A DNA stretch of 64,000 nucleotides from Spirochaetia bacterium UBA5763 (GCA_002418835.1 DIEX01000031.1:565968-629967); one strand, 5' to 3'. Shown: positions 43,274-52,242, counted from the first letter of the stretch. Notes: a model not told the origin generated them from the sequence alone. A program made the numbers and translations.

Positions 43274-44569
43274 ATGTTCTACCAGAAAGAGATTGAAACA
43301 ATGCAGAGGAAGGAGATTGAAGCCCTGCAGTTTGAAAGACTGAAAAAGGCCCTTGATGCGGCATCCCGGACACCATATTACAAGCGGTTATTCACTGACA
43401 GCAAAATCGATATCACAAAAATAACCACCATTGAACATCTGAAAGATATACCTTTCACAACAAAGAACGATCTGAGACTCAGCTACCCTGACGGGATGGT
43501 GGCAGTATCGAAATCAGATATAGTGAGACTTCACGCTTCATCAGGAACAACAGGTAAATCAACAGTAATTTTCTACACTCAGAAAGACATCGATAACTGG
43601 GCCACACTGGTTGCCCGCTCAATGTACAGCACAGGGGCACGCAAAGAGGATACTTTTCAGAACATGATGGGGTACGGCCTGTTTACAGGGGGGCTGGGTC
43701 TTCACTATGGTGCAGAAAAACTCGGCTGCATGGTTATACCTTCGTCAACAGGGAACAGCCTCAAACAGCTTCAGCTTATGCAGGATTTCAATACGTCGAT
43801 TATCCATATAACACCCAGTTATGCCCTCCATCTTGTTGAAGTGATAAAGGAAAACGGCATTAATCCCCATGACCTTAATGTAAAAAAGGCTTATTTCGGA
43901 GCGGAGCCTTATTCGGAAGCCACAAGGGAAAAACTCGAAGAGCAGTGGGGACTGGACGCGTATAACTGCTACGGCCTCTCTGAGATGAACGGGCCCGGTG
44001 TGGCCATGGAGTGCAGCTGCAAAAATGGTATGCATATCGCTGAGGATTACTACATTGCTGAAATAATAAACCCGGAAACAGGTGATGCGCTCCCTGACGG
44101 AGAAGAGGGGGAACTTGTTTTCACTCATATAAACAGGGAGGCCATGCCTATTTTCAGGTACAGGACACGGGACCTCACCCGGATTATACCTGAACTCTGT
44201 GAATGCGGGAAGACACACCGCAGGATTGAGAGGATCAAAGGGAGAACTGACGACATGATGATTGTGGGGGGAGTTAACGTTTTCCCGTCACAGATTGAAT
44301 CTGTTCTGATGAATGTTCCGGAAGTGGGGAACAATTACCGTATAGTGCTGGAGCGTGAAGAGGGCCTTGACAGGATGCATATTCAGGTTGAGCTCTACTC
44401 TAAACTGTTCCAGGGTGACATGAATGCCCTGAAAAAGCTGAACAGGGAAATCGGAGAAAAACTCCGCGCGCTTATTACAATAAATCCGAGAATTGAATTT
44501 ATGGAACCGGGTTCTCTTCCGCCAAGTGAAGGGAAAGCAAAAAGAGTAATAGATAACAGGAAGATATAG
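43274..44569 (+). CDS. paaK: Phenylacetate-CoA ligase family enzyme
   Basis: 431 residues, the size of PaaK. ANL superfamily: HASSGTTGKSTVIFYTQ is the ATP-binding P-loop-like motif, YFGAEPYSE and NCYGLSEMNGPG form the adenylate pocket, RTRDLTRI the hinge Asp/Arg and a C-terminal KRVIDNRK lysine. It activates an aryl carboxylate (phenylacetate or a related aryl-acetate) as CoA thioester. The following gene has paired ACT domains, and this pair often accompanies indolepyruvate oxidoreductase genes, so the substrates are probably arylacetates from amino acid breakdown; those genes are not visible here. Confidence 0.92.
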   Translation: MFYQKEIETMQRKEIEALQFERLKKALDAASRTPYYKRLFTDSKIDITKITTIEHLKDIPFTTKNDLRLSYPDGMVAVSKSDIVRLHASSGTTGKSTVIFYTQKDIDNWATLVARSMYSTGARKEDTFQNMMGYGLFTGGLGLHYGAEKLGCMVIPSSTGNSLKQLQLMQDFNTSIIHITPSYALHLVEVIKENGINPHDLNVKKAYFGAEPYSEATREKLEEQWGLDAYNCYGLSEMNGPGVAMECSCKNGMHIAEDYYIAEIINPETGDALPDGEEGELVFTHINREAMPIFRYRTRDLTRIIPELCECGKTHRRIERIKGRTDDMMIVGGVNVFPSQIESVLMNVPEVGNNYRIVLEREEGLDRMHIQVELYSKLFQGDMNALKKLNREIGEKLRALITINPRIEFMEPGSLPPSEGKAKRVIDNRKI

Positions 44570-44577
44570 GAGGGGAT

Positions 44578-45006
44578 ATGCCGCATCAGGTATCAGTTTT
44601 TGCAGAAAACAGGCCGGGTAAAATAAGCAGGATCACTGAACTTCTCAGTGAAAACGGAATCAACATCAGGGCAATTACCATCTCCGATTCCGGTGATTAC
44701 GGTATAATCAAGCTGCTCCTTGACAAACCTCAGCAGGGTAATGAGTGTCTTAAAAATGCCGGATTCGCTTCGACATTAAAAGACATTGTTGCCATAAAGA
44801 TCGATGACTCTCCCGGAGGCCTTCATAAGGCAGCGGCTCTTCTTGCGGGGGAAAACATCAACGTTGAGGATGCTTACGGTTTTACAATCAGAGAGAAGAA
44901 CCAGGCAGTTTTTGTTTTCCAGGTTGCCGATGTACCGCATACGGAAAAGCTTTTAAAAAATGCCGGTTTCGAAATAATTTCAGACAGCGAGCTGTACTTT
45001 ATATAG
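44578..45006 (+). CDS. Tandem ACT-domain protein
   Basis: 142 residues comprising two ACT domains: ENRPGKISRITELLSENGINIRAITISD at the start, and SPGGLHKAAALLAGENINVEDAYGF from about residue 70. ACT folds bind amino acids to control enzymes. A small PaaK-linked ACT protein is common; it probably senses aromatic amino acids and regulates or partners the ligase. It begins 8 nt after paaK. A GGAGGGG precedes the ATG. Confidence 0.88.
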   Translation: MPHQVSVFAENRPGKISRITELLSENGINIRAITISDSGDYGIIKLLLDKPQQGNECLKNAGFASTLKDIVAIKIDDSPGGLHKAAALLAGENINVEDAYGFTIREKNQAVFVFQVADVPHTEKLLKNAGFEIISDSELYFI

Positions 45007-45891
45007 ATGCCTCTTTTCAGCGTTGTCATTCCGGCGTACAACAGAAGAGAGATGCTTATCAGGGCAATTGAATCTGTGCTGTCTCAGGATTTCATCGATT
45101 ATGAACTTATTGTAGTGGATGACGGTTCAACAGACGGGACAGATTCAATTGAGAGCATGTATCGCGGGAAAATCCGCTATATATACCAACAGAATGCGGG
45201 AGTCAGCTCCGCGCGCAACAGGGGGATTTCCGCATCATCTTCGCCGTGGATTGCGCTCCTCGATTCCGATGACACATGGCACAGTTCAAAACTCCGCAGG
45301 AACACTGATTATATCAGGAACAATTCTTCAGTTAAAATTCATCAGAGTGAAGACATCTGGGTAAGGAACGGACGCAGGGTCAATCCCGGTATGAAGCATT
45401 TAAAGAAGGAGGGGTATATCTTTAGCGAGTCTCTGAAGCTCTGCATGATCAGCCCTTCATCTGTTGTCTTTTCGCGTGAGATTACTGAAAAGTACGGGCT
45501 CTTCGACGAGGATCTCCCTGCGTGTGAAGATTATGATATCTGGCTGAGGCTCACCCCCTTTGAATATATCGGGCTCATCAGGGAGAAGCTCATAACACGA
45601 TACGCAGGGCACAGCGATCAGCTATCATCAAATTATCCTGTTATGGACAGGTTCAGGATCTATTCAATCATGAAACTTCTATCCGCCAGTGGAGAGCTGC
45701 TCAGCCATAAACAGGCAGGAGAAGCGGCAACTGCCGCGATTGAAAAAGCCCGCATACTTCTTGCGGGCTCAATAAAGAGAGGTAATTCCCGGAACTCCTC
45801 AATACTGGAGGGGATAATCAGCTCCCTGAAACATGGATCTTATACGAAAACAGACTATCAGAGCCTCTTACAATTACAGAACCATCCCTGA
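45007..45891 (+). CDS. Family 2 glycosyltransferase
   Basis: 294 residues of GT-A fold. VVIPAYNRREMLIRAIESVL, IVVDDGSTDGT and GVSSARNRGI are the nucleotide-sugar binding region; LLDSDDTW is the DxD metal site; ACEDYDIWLRL is the typical ED-Y catalytic region. Uses a nucleotide sugar to extend a polysaccharide or lipid-linked glycan. Its ATG follows the ACT stop directly. Its last 74 bp overlap the convergent gene at 45818, so one of the two C-termini may be extended. Confidence 0.9.
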   Translation: MPLFSVVIPAYNRREMLIRAIESVLSQDFIDYELIVVDDGSTDGTDSIESMYRGKIRYIYQQNAGVSSARNRGISASSSPWIALLDSDDTWHSSKLRRNTDYIRNNSSVKIHQSEDIWVRNGRRVNPGMKHLKKEGYIFSESLKLCMISPSSVVFSREITEKYGLFDEDLPACEDYDIWLRLTPFEYIGLIREKLITRYAGHSDQLSSNYPVMDRFRIYSIMKLLSASGELLSHKQAGEAATAAIEKARILLAGSIKRGNSRNSSILEGIISSLKHGSYTKTDYQSLLQLQNHP

Positions 45892-46894
45892 CTGCCGCAG
45901 CAAGATATGATTCTCCGGCGAACTCCTTTGAATAGAAGAGCCTGCCGCCGCCAGTAAAAACATAGAGCTGCGATTCCCCTGTATTTTTTGTATAAGCCAC
46001 AAAATAATACTCCCCGAGCTTTGTAATGGCGCCCTGCCCCGGCCTTTTCGCAGGTACCTTTACCTTGAATATAACATCAGCATCATCATCAAAAACAACA
46101 AAGGTGTCATTATCAAGGATTGCTATCCTGCCGTCATTATCCACATGGAGGGCTGTTTTCATGACGTGGAGAGAGGATAACTCTTCATCATCTGAATCAT
46201 TATCAGGTATATTTACTGTTCTCAAATAATCCTTTTGATCAGTCCCATAATGAACAGTTCCGAATTGACCGTTGCTGCTTATCCTAATCCCTTTTACAAT
46301 ATTTCCCGGAGGGAGTGTCCCTTTATTTATCACATCCCCTTTTTCATCCAGGAAATAGTATGTACCATCCGCAAATCCGAAACATGCAAAATCATTCTCC
46401 TCTGAAAATTCAATTGAGGTGCAGAGTCTGCCGGAAATTTCTTTCACCCCTGCAGGATTTCCATTTGTATCAAACATTCTGATGCGGCTGTGATCACCTA
46501 TAAGAAGGAGTATAAGCTTTCCATTTCGTGAAAGAAGAGGCTTTTCCCTGGAGGCGAGCTTCCAGTATCTCTCACCATTGTAGCCCAGGAGTTCAATTGA
46601 AGAGCCTACTTTACCATATTGTATATAATAACGGCCGCTTCCGCTGAATTCAGAAAGTGAATCCTTTATTTCAATTGTTTTAGCAAGGTGCCCGTTCCCT
46701 GACAGCAGATATGTTTTTTCATGGTGTGGTACAACATAAAAATCAGCGGAGCTCCCCGGACTTATTGCCTGCATATTATCAAAATCGGACAGGTTAAAGT
46801 AAAACCCTGTATGCAGTTCTGAAGCGGAAACGCCCTGAAAAATCAGGAGACTTAAAATCGCTCCGGCCAATAATCCGGATAAGAGATATTTCAT
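45818..46894 (-). CDS. Predicted secreted beta-propeller-like protein
   Basis: 358 residues. Signal peptide MKYLLSGLLAGAILSLLIFQGVSASE, then a repeating pattern of short beta segments with DNDGRIAILDND, NGKLILLLIGD and GYNGERYWKL. These resemble PQQ- or WD-type propeller blades, without a clear metal or cofactor motif. Probably periplasmic; function unknown. AGGA lies about 8 nt before the ATG. Its end overlaps the glycosyltransferase coding region by 74 bp on the opposite strand. Confidence 0.7.
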   Translation of the reverse strand: MKYLLSGLLAGAILSLLIFQGVSASELHTGFYFNLSDFDNMQAISPGSSADFYVVPHHEKTYLLSGNGHLAKTIEIKDSLSEFSGSGRYYIQYGKVGSSIELLGYNGERYWKLASREKPLLSRNGKLILLLIGDHSRIRMFDTNGNPAGVKEISGRLCTSIEFSEENDFACFGFADGTYYFLDEKGDVINKGTLPPGNIVKGIRISSNGQFGTVHYGTDQKDYLRTVNIPDNDSDDEELSSLHVMKTALHVDNDGRIAILDNDTFVVFDDDADVIFKVKVPAKRPGQGAITKLGEYYFVAYTKNTGESQLYVFTGGGRLFYSKEFAGESYLAAAVRDGSVIVRGSDSLFSYKIHVSGS

Positions 46895-46978
46895 AGCATT
46901 AATCCTGTTAATTCTTATTCATTTAATATTAACTTGAGTCAGATGTTCTTTCTTTAAAACAGTTATATGCTCTCTGTC

Positions 46979-47008
46979 ATGCCGTTTTTTTGAAAAAAAT
47001 AACGGCAT
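46979..47008. repeat. Intergenic hairpin
   Basis: ATGCCGTT / AACGGCAT with inner T/A tracts, in the 495-bp gap between the propeller-like gene and the sigma factor gene. Possibly a decayed relative of the GTCATTCCGG palindromes, or a terminator for either side. Confidence 0.45.
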
Positions 47009-47019
47009 CTCATAGTATA

Positions 47020-47185
47020 ATAGCAGTTTAAGAAACGATTAGGGTAATGTCATTTCGAACGTATGTGAGTCCTTCGACAAGCTCAGAAACCGGAATTAAC
47101 GGTCAGTGAGTCTGCCGAACTGCTCAGTCGCTGACGCTTCTTCGAAATGACAATTAAATGGTCTAATTCAATCGTAAAATGCTAC
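47020..47185. repeat. Short intergenic element B with related terminal inverted repeats
   Basis: About 166 bp. Left end TAGCAGTTTAAGAAACGATT, right end reverse-complements to TGTAGCATTTTACGATTGAA. Inside is a 103-bp unit at 47049-47151 bounded by GTCATTTCGAA...TTCGAAATGAC, related to the unit at 59773-59890. Confidence 0.65.
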
Positions 47186-47202
47186 AGTTCATGAATCTCA
47201 GT

Positions 47203-47242
47203 TATAAGACCCCGGTATTTGCCTTGCAAAACCGGGGTGACA
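47203..47242. repeat. CCCCGGT/ACCGGGG hairpin
   Basis: GACCCCGGTATTTGCC followed by GCAAAACCGGGGTGAC forms a stem of at least 7 bp; another relative of the intergenic GTCA...TGAC palindromes. Confidence 0.5.
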
Positions 47243-47358
47243 AACAGAAGTATAAGTTATGTTAATGTTATCAACATGGTTGCAATATAGTCAATCATTA
47301 TCCTGCAGAGATGTCAGCTTAATCGAGGGTTTTATTACAGAGCAGTGCCGGAAAACAG

Positions 47359-47382
47359 AACAACGGGCGGCAGCCCGTTGTT
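47359..47382 (-). terminator. Terminator of the sigma factor operon
   Basis: Perfect 10-bp stem AACAACGGGC / GCCCGTTGTT with GGCA loop, 8 nt after the sigma factor stop, followed leftward by CTGTTTTCC. Confidence 0.7.
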
Positions 47383-47389
47383 TATAACA

Positions 47390-48376
47390 TTAATCATGCA
47401 TAAAACTTTTCAGTTTCGCACTCCTGGAGGGGTGCCTCAGCCGCCTGATGGCTTTTTTCTCGATCTGTCTAATCCTCTCTTTCGAAAGATTGAACTTGTC
47501 ACCGATCTGCTGAAGCGACATCGGCTCATACCCGTTAAGCCCGTACCTCATACAGAGAATCTCCTTTTCGGAATCTGTGAGAGTATCAAGAACTTCATTA
47601 AGAGAGCTTATGAGTGACTCCTCAACAACAAGCTCATCAGGCGAATCAGCTTTCGGATCAACAATCATATCCAGTATTGTTGTATCCTCTGAATCGCCAA
47701 GAGTTGAATCGAGAGAGACGAAATCCTGTGTTATATTTCTGAGGTGATTAATCTCCTCGTTATCCATATCAAGTTCTTCAGCAATCTCGCTTGCTAAAGG
47801 TTCACGGCCGAATTTATTTTCCAGCTTTTTATGTACACGCTCGATCTTCTGGAGATCAGCTGTCCTGTTTAGAGGGAGCCTGATAAGAGAAGCTTTTTGT
47901 GATATTGCAAGCATAATGGACTGTCTGATCCACCACACCGCATAAGAAATAAAATGATATCCCCTGTCCGGATCAAATTTTTCAGCAGCTTTAATCAGTC
48001 CGAGATTACCCTCATTGATAAGATCAAGAAGGGATATACCACTGGTCTGGTACTTTTTTGCAATGGATACCACAAAACGGAGATTGGATTTAATAAGCTC
48101 ATCCTTCGCCTTTTCACTACCATCGCGGGAAGCACGAGCCAGTGTATCCTCCTGCTCCCGCGTAAGGAGAGGAATCCTGTTTATCTGATCAAGATACCAT
48201 GAAATTGAAGAATCTGTAAAATCCTTACCTGAAGGTTTAACATTTTCATCATTTTTGAGGTCAGAGTCCTCCTGAAAATCATCTATGGCATCTTCACTCA
48301 TTTGCGTATCCGCCACATCGTGGAGTTTATCCTCTTCAGTATCACTGAATTCACTGTTCTTATATATCCTGCTCAT
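47390..48376 (-). CDS. Group 2 sigma-70 family factor
   Basis: 328 residues. Region 1.2 begins DSSISWYLDQINRIPLLTREQE; region 2 holds LRFVVSIAKKYQTSGISLLDLINEGNLGLIKA and the -10 binding SYAVWWIRQSI; region 3 REPLASEIAEELDM; region 4 with QQIGDKFNLSKERIRQIEKKA as -35-binding helix-turn-helix. It lacks region 1.1 and the non-conserved region of the principal sigma, so it is an RpoS/group 2 type alternative factor. The N-terminus is acidic. It is downstream of STAS and LysM genes in the same direction (42 nt gap). Confidence 0.93.
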   Translation of the reverse strand: MSRIYKNSEFSDTEEDKLHDVADTQMSEDAIDDFQEDSDLKNDENVKPSGKDFTDSSISWYLDQINRIPLLTREQEDTLARASRDGSEKAKDELIKSNLRFVVSIAKKYQTSGISLLDLINEGNLGLIKAAEKFDPDRGYHFISYAVWWIRQSIMLAISQKASLIRLPLNRTADLQKIERVHKKLENKFGREPLASEIAEELDMDNEEINHLRNITQDFVSLDSTLGDSEDTTILDMIVDPKADSPDELVVEESLISSLNEVLDTLTDSEKEILCMRYGLNGYEPMSLQQIGDKFNLSKERIRQIEKKAIRRLRHPSRSAKLKSFMHD

Positions 48377-48418
48377 CTGGTCAGAATTACACCACCCGTT
48401 ATTAACATTGAAACATTA

Positions 48419-49702
48419 TTACTTTTTACTTTTCGGAACTTTAATAACCCAGCCCGGTCTGATGAGATCAGGATTTTTAATCAGGTCAGGATTAGCTTTC
48501 TGTATACGTTTCCATGCTTTAGCATTTTTATAGTATTTTTCAGCTATTCTTGAGAGACATTCTTCATGTTTCTCCCATGTTTTCACTTTATAGTACCAGA
48601 AATCTTCATCCTCTTCAGGAGATCCTGCAACATCTTTACCTTTCCCGGCCTTTTCTGCTGCGAGTCTGTCTCTTTCAGCTTTTTCAGCAGCTTTTTTCTC
48701 AGCAGCTTCTCTCTCGGCAGCCTCTTTATCAGCCTGGCTCTTAACTCTTGCGGCTATTGCAGATTTATTCCCCTCTTCAATTACACCGTTGGCGAGTCTT
48801 ATTGCTTCATTGGAATAGGTAATCGCCTCTTCATAATTTCCGTTGCTTCTCATTCTCTTTGCGTTATCAACAGCTTCTTTTGCCGCTGCAAGATCCTCTT
48901 CCGCATAAGCAGCACCTTCGGATTTTTCAGCTTCTGCAACAGCTTTTTCCGCTTCAGCAATTTTCGAGGAAGATACTCCATTCATTGTGCTTTTATATGC
49001 TTCATCAGCATTAATCTTTGCGACTTCAACAGCCTCAAAACCGGCTTTAAGATTATCATTATTATAATAAGAGGATGCCTGCTTTACTTTATCTTTAGCA
49101 GTTATATACTTCTGACCGGCATAAGACTGGTAATTGTACTTCTCAACCCTTGCCAGTATTGAGTTTACTTCATCAATTTTAGCCTGGAGCTGATACTTGC
49201 TGTCAAGTGACTCCTCTTTCGCTTTTACAGCTTTTTTATAAGACTCTTCAGCAAGAGAATTCGCGAGGATATAATCCTTAGTTTCAAATTTCTCATTCGC
49301 ACTGTTGTAGAAATCACGTGCCTGTGTATAGTTATCAGCAGAAAGCTTCTCCGCATAAACCATGTCAGCAGCAGCAATAGCTTCATCAGCCTTTTTCAAG
49401 GAATCTGCCGCGTAAAGTACAGCCGACCTGTTATATGCTTCCATAGCCTTTGTATAGGCAGTTTCTGCATTTTTAACAGAATCCTCGGGCTTCTCATCCC
49501 TGATGATAACATCATGAGCTTTTACAAGTTCCGCTTTTGCAGCGTTCAACTCTTCAGGGCTATATTTATCCGCATTAACAGATTCAGCCTGAGCGATTGC
49601 ACCCTTTGCCTTTGTAAGCTCCTGAATAGGAATTTTCTTTTCACAGGCCAGAAAGGCCAGAGACAGAATAGATAAGATTGCTAATGTAATTCTCAGTTTC
49701 AT
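48419..49702 (-). CDS. LysM lipoprotein with Ala-rich helical repeats
   Basis: 427 residues. Lipobox ILSLAFLAC after a basic N-terminus, then ~330 residues of Ala/Glu/Lys-rich helical repeats (YNRSAVLYAADSLKKADEAIAAAD; DUF4398-like), then a charged EAAEKKAAEKAERDR stretch and a C-terminal LysM-like domain with WYYKVKTWEKHEECLSRIAE and NPDLIKNPDLIRPGWVIKVP. It probably spans from outer membrane to peptidoglycan. Such proteins occur in spirochaetes and deltaproteobacteria. 33 nt downstream of the STAS gene's stop, 42 nt before the sigma gene. Confidence 0.85.
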   Translation of the reverse strand: MKLRITLAILSILSLAFLACEKKIPIQELTKAKGAIAQAESVNADKYSPEELNAAKAELVKAHDVIIRDEKPEDSVKNAETAYTKAMEAYNRSAVLYAADSLKKADEAIAAADMVYAEKLSADNYTQARDFYNSANEKFETKDYILANSLAEESYKKAVKAKEESLDSKYQLQAKIDEVNSILARVEKYNYQSYAGQKYITAKDKVKQASSYYNNDNLKAGFEAVEVAKINADEAYKSTMNGVSSSKIAEAEKAVAEAEKSEGAAYAEEDLAAAKEAVDNAKRMRSNGNYEEAITYSNEAIRLANGVIEEGNKSAIAARVKSQADKEAAEREAAEKKAAEKAERDRLAAEKAGKGKDVAGSPEEDEDFWYYKVKTWEKHEECLSRIAEKYYKNAKAWKRIQKANPDLIKNPDLIRPGWVIKVPKSKK

Positions 49703-49735
49703 AAAATGACCCCTGTTGTTTTATTAGGTATTTTT

Positions 49736-50074
49736 TTACTGCTGAAACGCTTTGACAGCATCATCCTCGCCGTCGTATATTTCAAAAAAAGAGGTTAATT
49801 TAGTCAGTTCAAACACCTTCTTGACTGAGGCAAAAACATTGATTATTTTCAAGCCGCCGTGATACTTCTTAAGATTTGAAAGGCTGGATATCAGCGCTCC
49901 AATGCCGGAAGAATCTATATATGTTACTTCCTTCAGGTTTATCACTACACTGTATTTTTTCTGTTCAATCAGTTTATTAACTATATCTTTAATTTCAGGA
50001 GCATTATAAAGGTCTATCTCTCCTGAAATATCCAGAATGACAACCTCCCCCCTTACTCTGGAGCTTATATCCAT
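49736..50074 (-). CDS. STAS-domain anti-sigma-factor antagonist
   Basis: 112 residues, SpoIIAA/RsbV-like. EVVILDISGEIDLYNAPEIKD and VTYIDSSGIGALISSL, whose first Ser after Asp is the expected phosphorylation site. It would release a sigma factor or other client from an anti-sigma kinase. A strong AGGAGGAGT and promoter lie upstream. It is first in an operon whose last gene encodes a sigma factor, which suggests partner-switching control, although no anti-sigma kinase is in the operon. Confidence 0.9.
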   Translation of the reverse strand: MDISSRVRGEVVILDISGEIDLYNAPEIKDIVNKLIEQKKYSVVINLKEVTYIDSSGIGALISSLSNLKKYHGGLKIINVFASVKKVFELTKLTSFFEIYDGEDDAVKAFQQ

Positions 50075-50112
50075 TAAAGTGACTCCTCCTTAAAAAAACA
50101 GCTATATCCAGC

Positions 50113-50142
50113 ACTATAAACCCATATTTAAATGCTTGTCAA
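50113..50142 (-). promoter_or_regulatory. Promoter of the STAS-LysM-sigma operon
   Basis: Leftward TTGACA (50137-50142) with 18 nt to TATAGT (50113-50118), about 40 nt before the STAS start. The rest of the 50075-50403 gap is AT-rich, with a small CACCTA/TGGTG hairpin near 50205; nothing else is evident. Confidence 0.65.
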
Positions 50143-50403
50143 GCTTTATTAAATTTATGGCTCAGATATAAAAATTTGTTCACCCGGAAAATTATTTAAA
50201 TAACACCTATTTATTTGGTGCAAAGGTGACAGATTGTTAAGATACCGACTAATTACTGATGTAAAATTCAGTTTACCGCTATTTATTATTTAATGATTAA
50301 TTATATAGAAGAATAACATCAATGACCATAAAAAAAGAGTTTTGTTGAAAAAAATATACCCATGCAGCCATGAGGAGTTCATTTCGGGATCACAGGGGAA
50401 TAA

Positions 50404-51522
50404 TCAGGCTCCATTAAAGATCAGGCTCCACTTTTTATAGGTTTCATCAAAAGTACCTGCATTTATTGATTCCCGGATCTCATCCATAAACTGCTTCATA
50501 AAATGAAGGTTATGGTATGTGTTGTATATTAGAGAAGCTATCTCCCCTGCCCTGAATATATGGCGAAGATAAGCTCTCGTAAATGTCCGGCACACATAGC
50601 AGCTGCAGTTCGGATCAAGAGGAGTAAAATCCTTCTCGTACTGCGCTGCTTTAATATTCACCCTCCCCACGGAGGTATACAGAGTGCCGTTTCGCGCAAT
50701 CCTTGTGGGCATTACACAGTCAAACATATCTACACCATGCTTTATGGCAAAGAGTATCTCAAGTGGGCTCCCCACACCCATCATGTAACGGGGTTTGTTC
50801 TCCGGCATGTGAGGGAGGAGATTTTCTGTCATCTCACGGTAGAGCTCCTTCGGCTCCCCCACAGAGAGGCCCCCTATTGCGTATCCCGGGAGATCGAGAT
50901 CCACAAGCCTGTGAGCGCATTCACGGCGGAGATCATTGTAGACGCTCCCCTGTATAATGGCAAAGCATGCCTGCCTCTCCCTGTCGAATGTCTCATTGTA
51001 GTATTTTTGAGAGCGCTCTGCCCATTTAATCGTCTTTTCCATTGCTGCCCGGGCTTTATCCTTTTCAATGGGGTAGTCAGTGCACTGGTCAAGCACCATC
51101 ATTATGTCAGAGCCGATAACGCGCTGTATATCCAGAACCTTCTCCGGTGTAAAAAAATGCTTTGAGCCGTCAAGGTGAGAGTTGAACTCAACGCCCTCCT
51201 CCTGGACTTTGCAGAGGTTGCTGAGGGAGAACACCTGGAATCCCCCTGAGTCTGTAAGAAAAGATCCGTTGAAGTTCATGAATTTATGAAGGCCCCCTGC
51301 CGCATCAATTACATCTGTTCCGGGCCTCATATAGAGATGATAGGTGTTTGAGAGAATTATATCAAAACCGATATTTTTTATATCGTCAAGAGTCATGGCC
51401 CGGATTGCACCCCGTGTGGCCACAGGCATAAACACCGGCGTCTTTATGGTGCTGTGCATAGTTGTCAGCTCGCATGTACGGGCAGAGCTCTTTTCATCTT
51501 TTTTAAGTACTGTAAATTTCAT
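50404..51522 (-). CDS. tgt: Queuine tRNA-ribosyltransferase
   Basis: 372 residues, full length. DSGGFQVFSL with the catalytic Asp, GGLSVGEP for preQ1 recognition, the second Asp in DMFDCVMPTRIARNG, and the zinc site CSCYVCRTF..YLRHIFRAGE..YHNLHFM. Exchanges guanine-34 for preQ1 in tRNA-Asp, -Asn, -His and -Tyr. Ends with a short direct repeat TGGAGCCTGAT at the coding end. Transcribed alone here. Confidence 0.97.
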   Translation of the reverse strand: MKFTVLKKDEKSSARTCELTTMHSTIKTPVFMPVATRGAIRAMTLDDIKNIGFDIILSNTYHLYMRPGTDVIDAAGGLHKFMNFNGSFLTDSGGFQVFSLSNLCKVQEEGVEFNSHLDGSKHFFTPEKVLDIQRVIGSDIMMVLDQCTDYPIEKDKARAAMEKTIKWAERSQKYYNETFDRERQACFAIIQGSVYNDLRRECAHRLVDLDLPGYAIGGLSVGEPKELYREMTENLLPHMPENKPRYMMGVGSPLEILFAIKHGVDMFDCVMPTRIARNGTLYTSVGRVNIKAAQYEKDFTPLDPNCSCYVCRTFTRAYLRHIFRAGEIASLIYNTYHNLHFMKQFMDEIRESINAGTFDETYKKWSLIFNGA

Positions 51523-51587
51523 ACAGCAAGATTATTACGGGGTGTTATGATGTCAACTTCAATTAGCATGCATCTTTTTATCCCCAT

Positions 51588-51627
51588 CCACGGGGAGACG
51601 GCCGCAGGCCGGAGGGGGCAGCATCAG
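51588..51627 (+). repeat. GC-rich direct repeat flanking the DUF2442/DUF4160 pair, copy 1
   Basis: Contains GACGGCCG, CCGGAGGGGGCAG and CATCAG in the same order as copy 2 at 52243-52275. Copy 1 has an extra CAGGCCG. Confidence 0.5.
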
Positions 51628-51672
51628 TTTATATACCCGGTTCTCACTGTTTTACCGGGAAAACTGATACAA

Positions 51673-51927
51673 TCAGACTGCGACTTTTGCATATTGCCCG
51701 GCGAGAAGGCTCTGTACATGGATATCCTCATCAAGTTCATCCCAGTGTATGCCATAACCGCCGCCGCTCATTTCAAAATTAATACGCTGCTCAGGCGTAG
51801 CTTTTTCAAGTCTGGGGAAATAAGCGAGTGGGACTGAAAGCTGTCTCCCGTCAGTAAAAAGAACCCACATGTTGTACTCATCAAACCAGACCCTGCTTGC
51901 CCGCGCATCACTTGCCAAAGAACTCAT
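51673..51927 (-). CDS. DUF2442-family protein
   Basis: 84 residues. MWVLFTDGRQLSVPLAYFPRLEKATPEQR and GGGYGIHWDELDEDIHVQSLL match the DUF2442 pattern (GxGIHWxxLDEDI). Such proteins frequently sit beside DUF4160 proteins and are suspected antitoxin-like components, but no activity is established. Overlaps the DUF4160 gene by 20 nt. Confidence 0.8.
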   Translation of the reverse strand: MSSLASDARASRVWFDEYNMWVLFTDGRQLSVPLAYFPRLEKATPEQRINFEMSGGGYGIHWDELDEDIHVQSLLAGQYAKVAV

Positions 51928-52153
51928 TCCATTTCTCCATAATCAATTCTCTCTGCTCTTCGATTTTGAATTCAAGAGTATTTAACTCCTTTGAAGTCAT
52001 CCCCCATGAAGAATCGAGCATTACCACATCATCAACCCAATATTTGGCAATGCCATCCCCTTTTCTCACATGGATATGACAGGGTTCAACCGGATCACCT
52101 TCATTTGAAAAGAAGAAAAATTTATACCCGTTCCATTCAAAAACTTTCGGCAT
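51908..52153 (-). CDS. DUF4160-family protein
   Basis: 81 residues. MPKVFEWNGYKFFFFSNEGDPVEPCHIHVRKGDG is the family signature, with PxHIHV and a following KYWVDDVV. It starts the two-gene unit with DUF2442. Often regarded as a toxin-antitoxin-like pair; that role is inferred from co-occurrence only. Flanked by a GC-rich direct repeat on both sides. Confidence 0.82.
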   Translation of the reverse strand: MPKVFEWNGYKFFFFSNEGDPVEPCHIHVRKGDGIAKYWVDDVVMLDSSWGMTSKELNTLEFKIEEQRELIMEKWNEFFGK

Positions 52154-52242
52154 GCCTACTCTCTTATATAGAATTAATACAGAATCATCAAATGAATCAA
52201 CTAAAATTCAAGTTGTTTTTACTATACACTCTCTCCCCTGTC

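Noticed and set aside
47345..47617. Rightward 90-residue frame opposite the sigma factor
   Set aside because: Antisense of conserved region 4 of the sigma factor, and it crosses the terminator stem.
50440..50470. Direct repeat TGGAGCCTGAT at the tgt end as an att site
   Set aside because: The two copies are only 6 nt apart and coding; no integrase or boundary is present.
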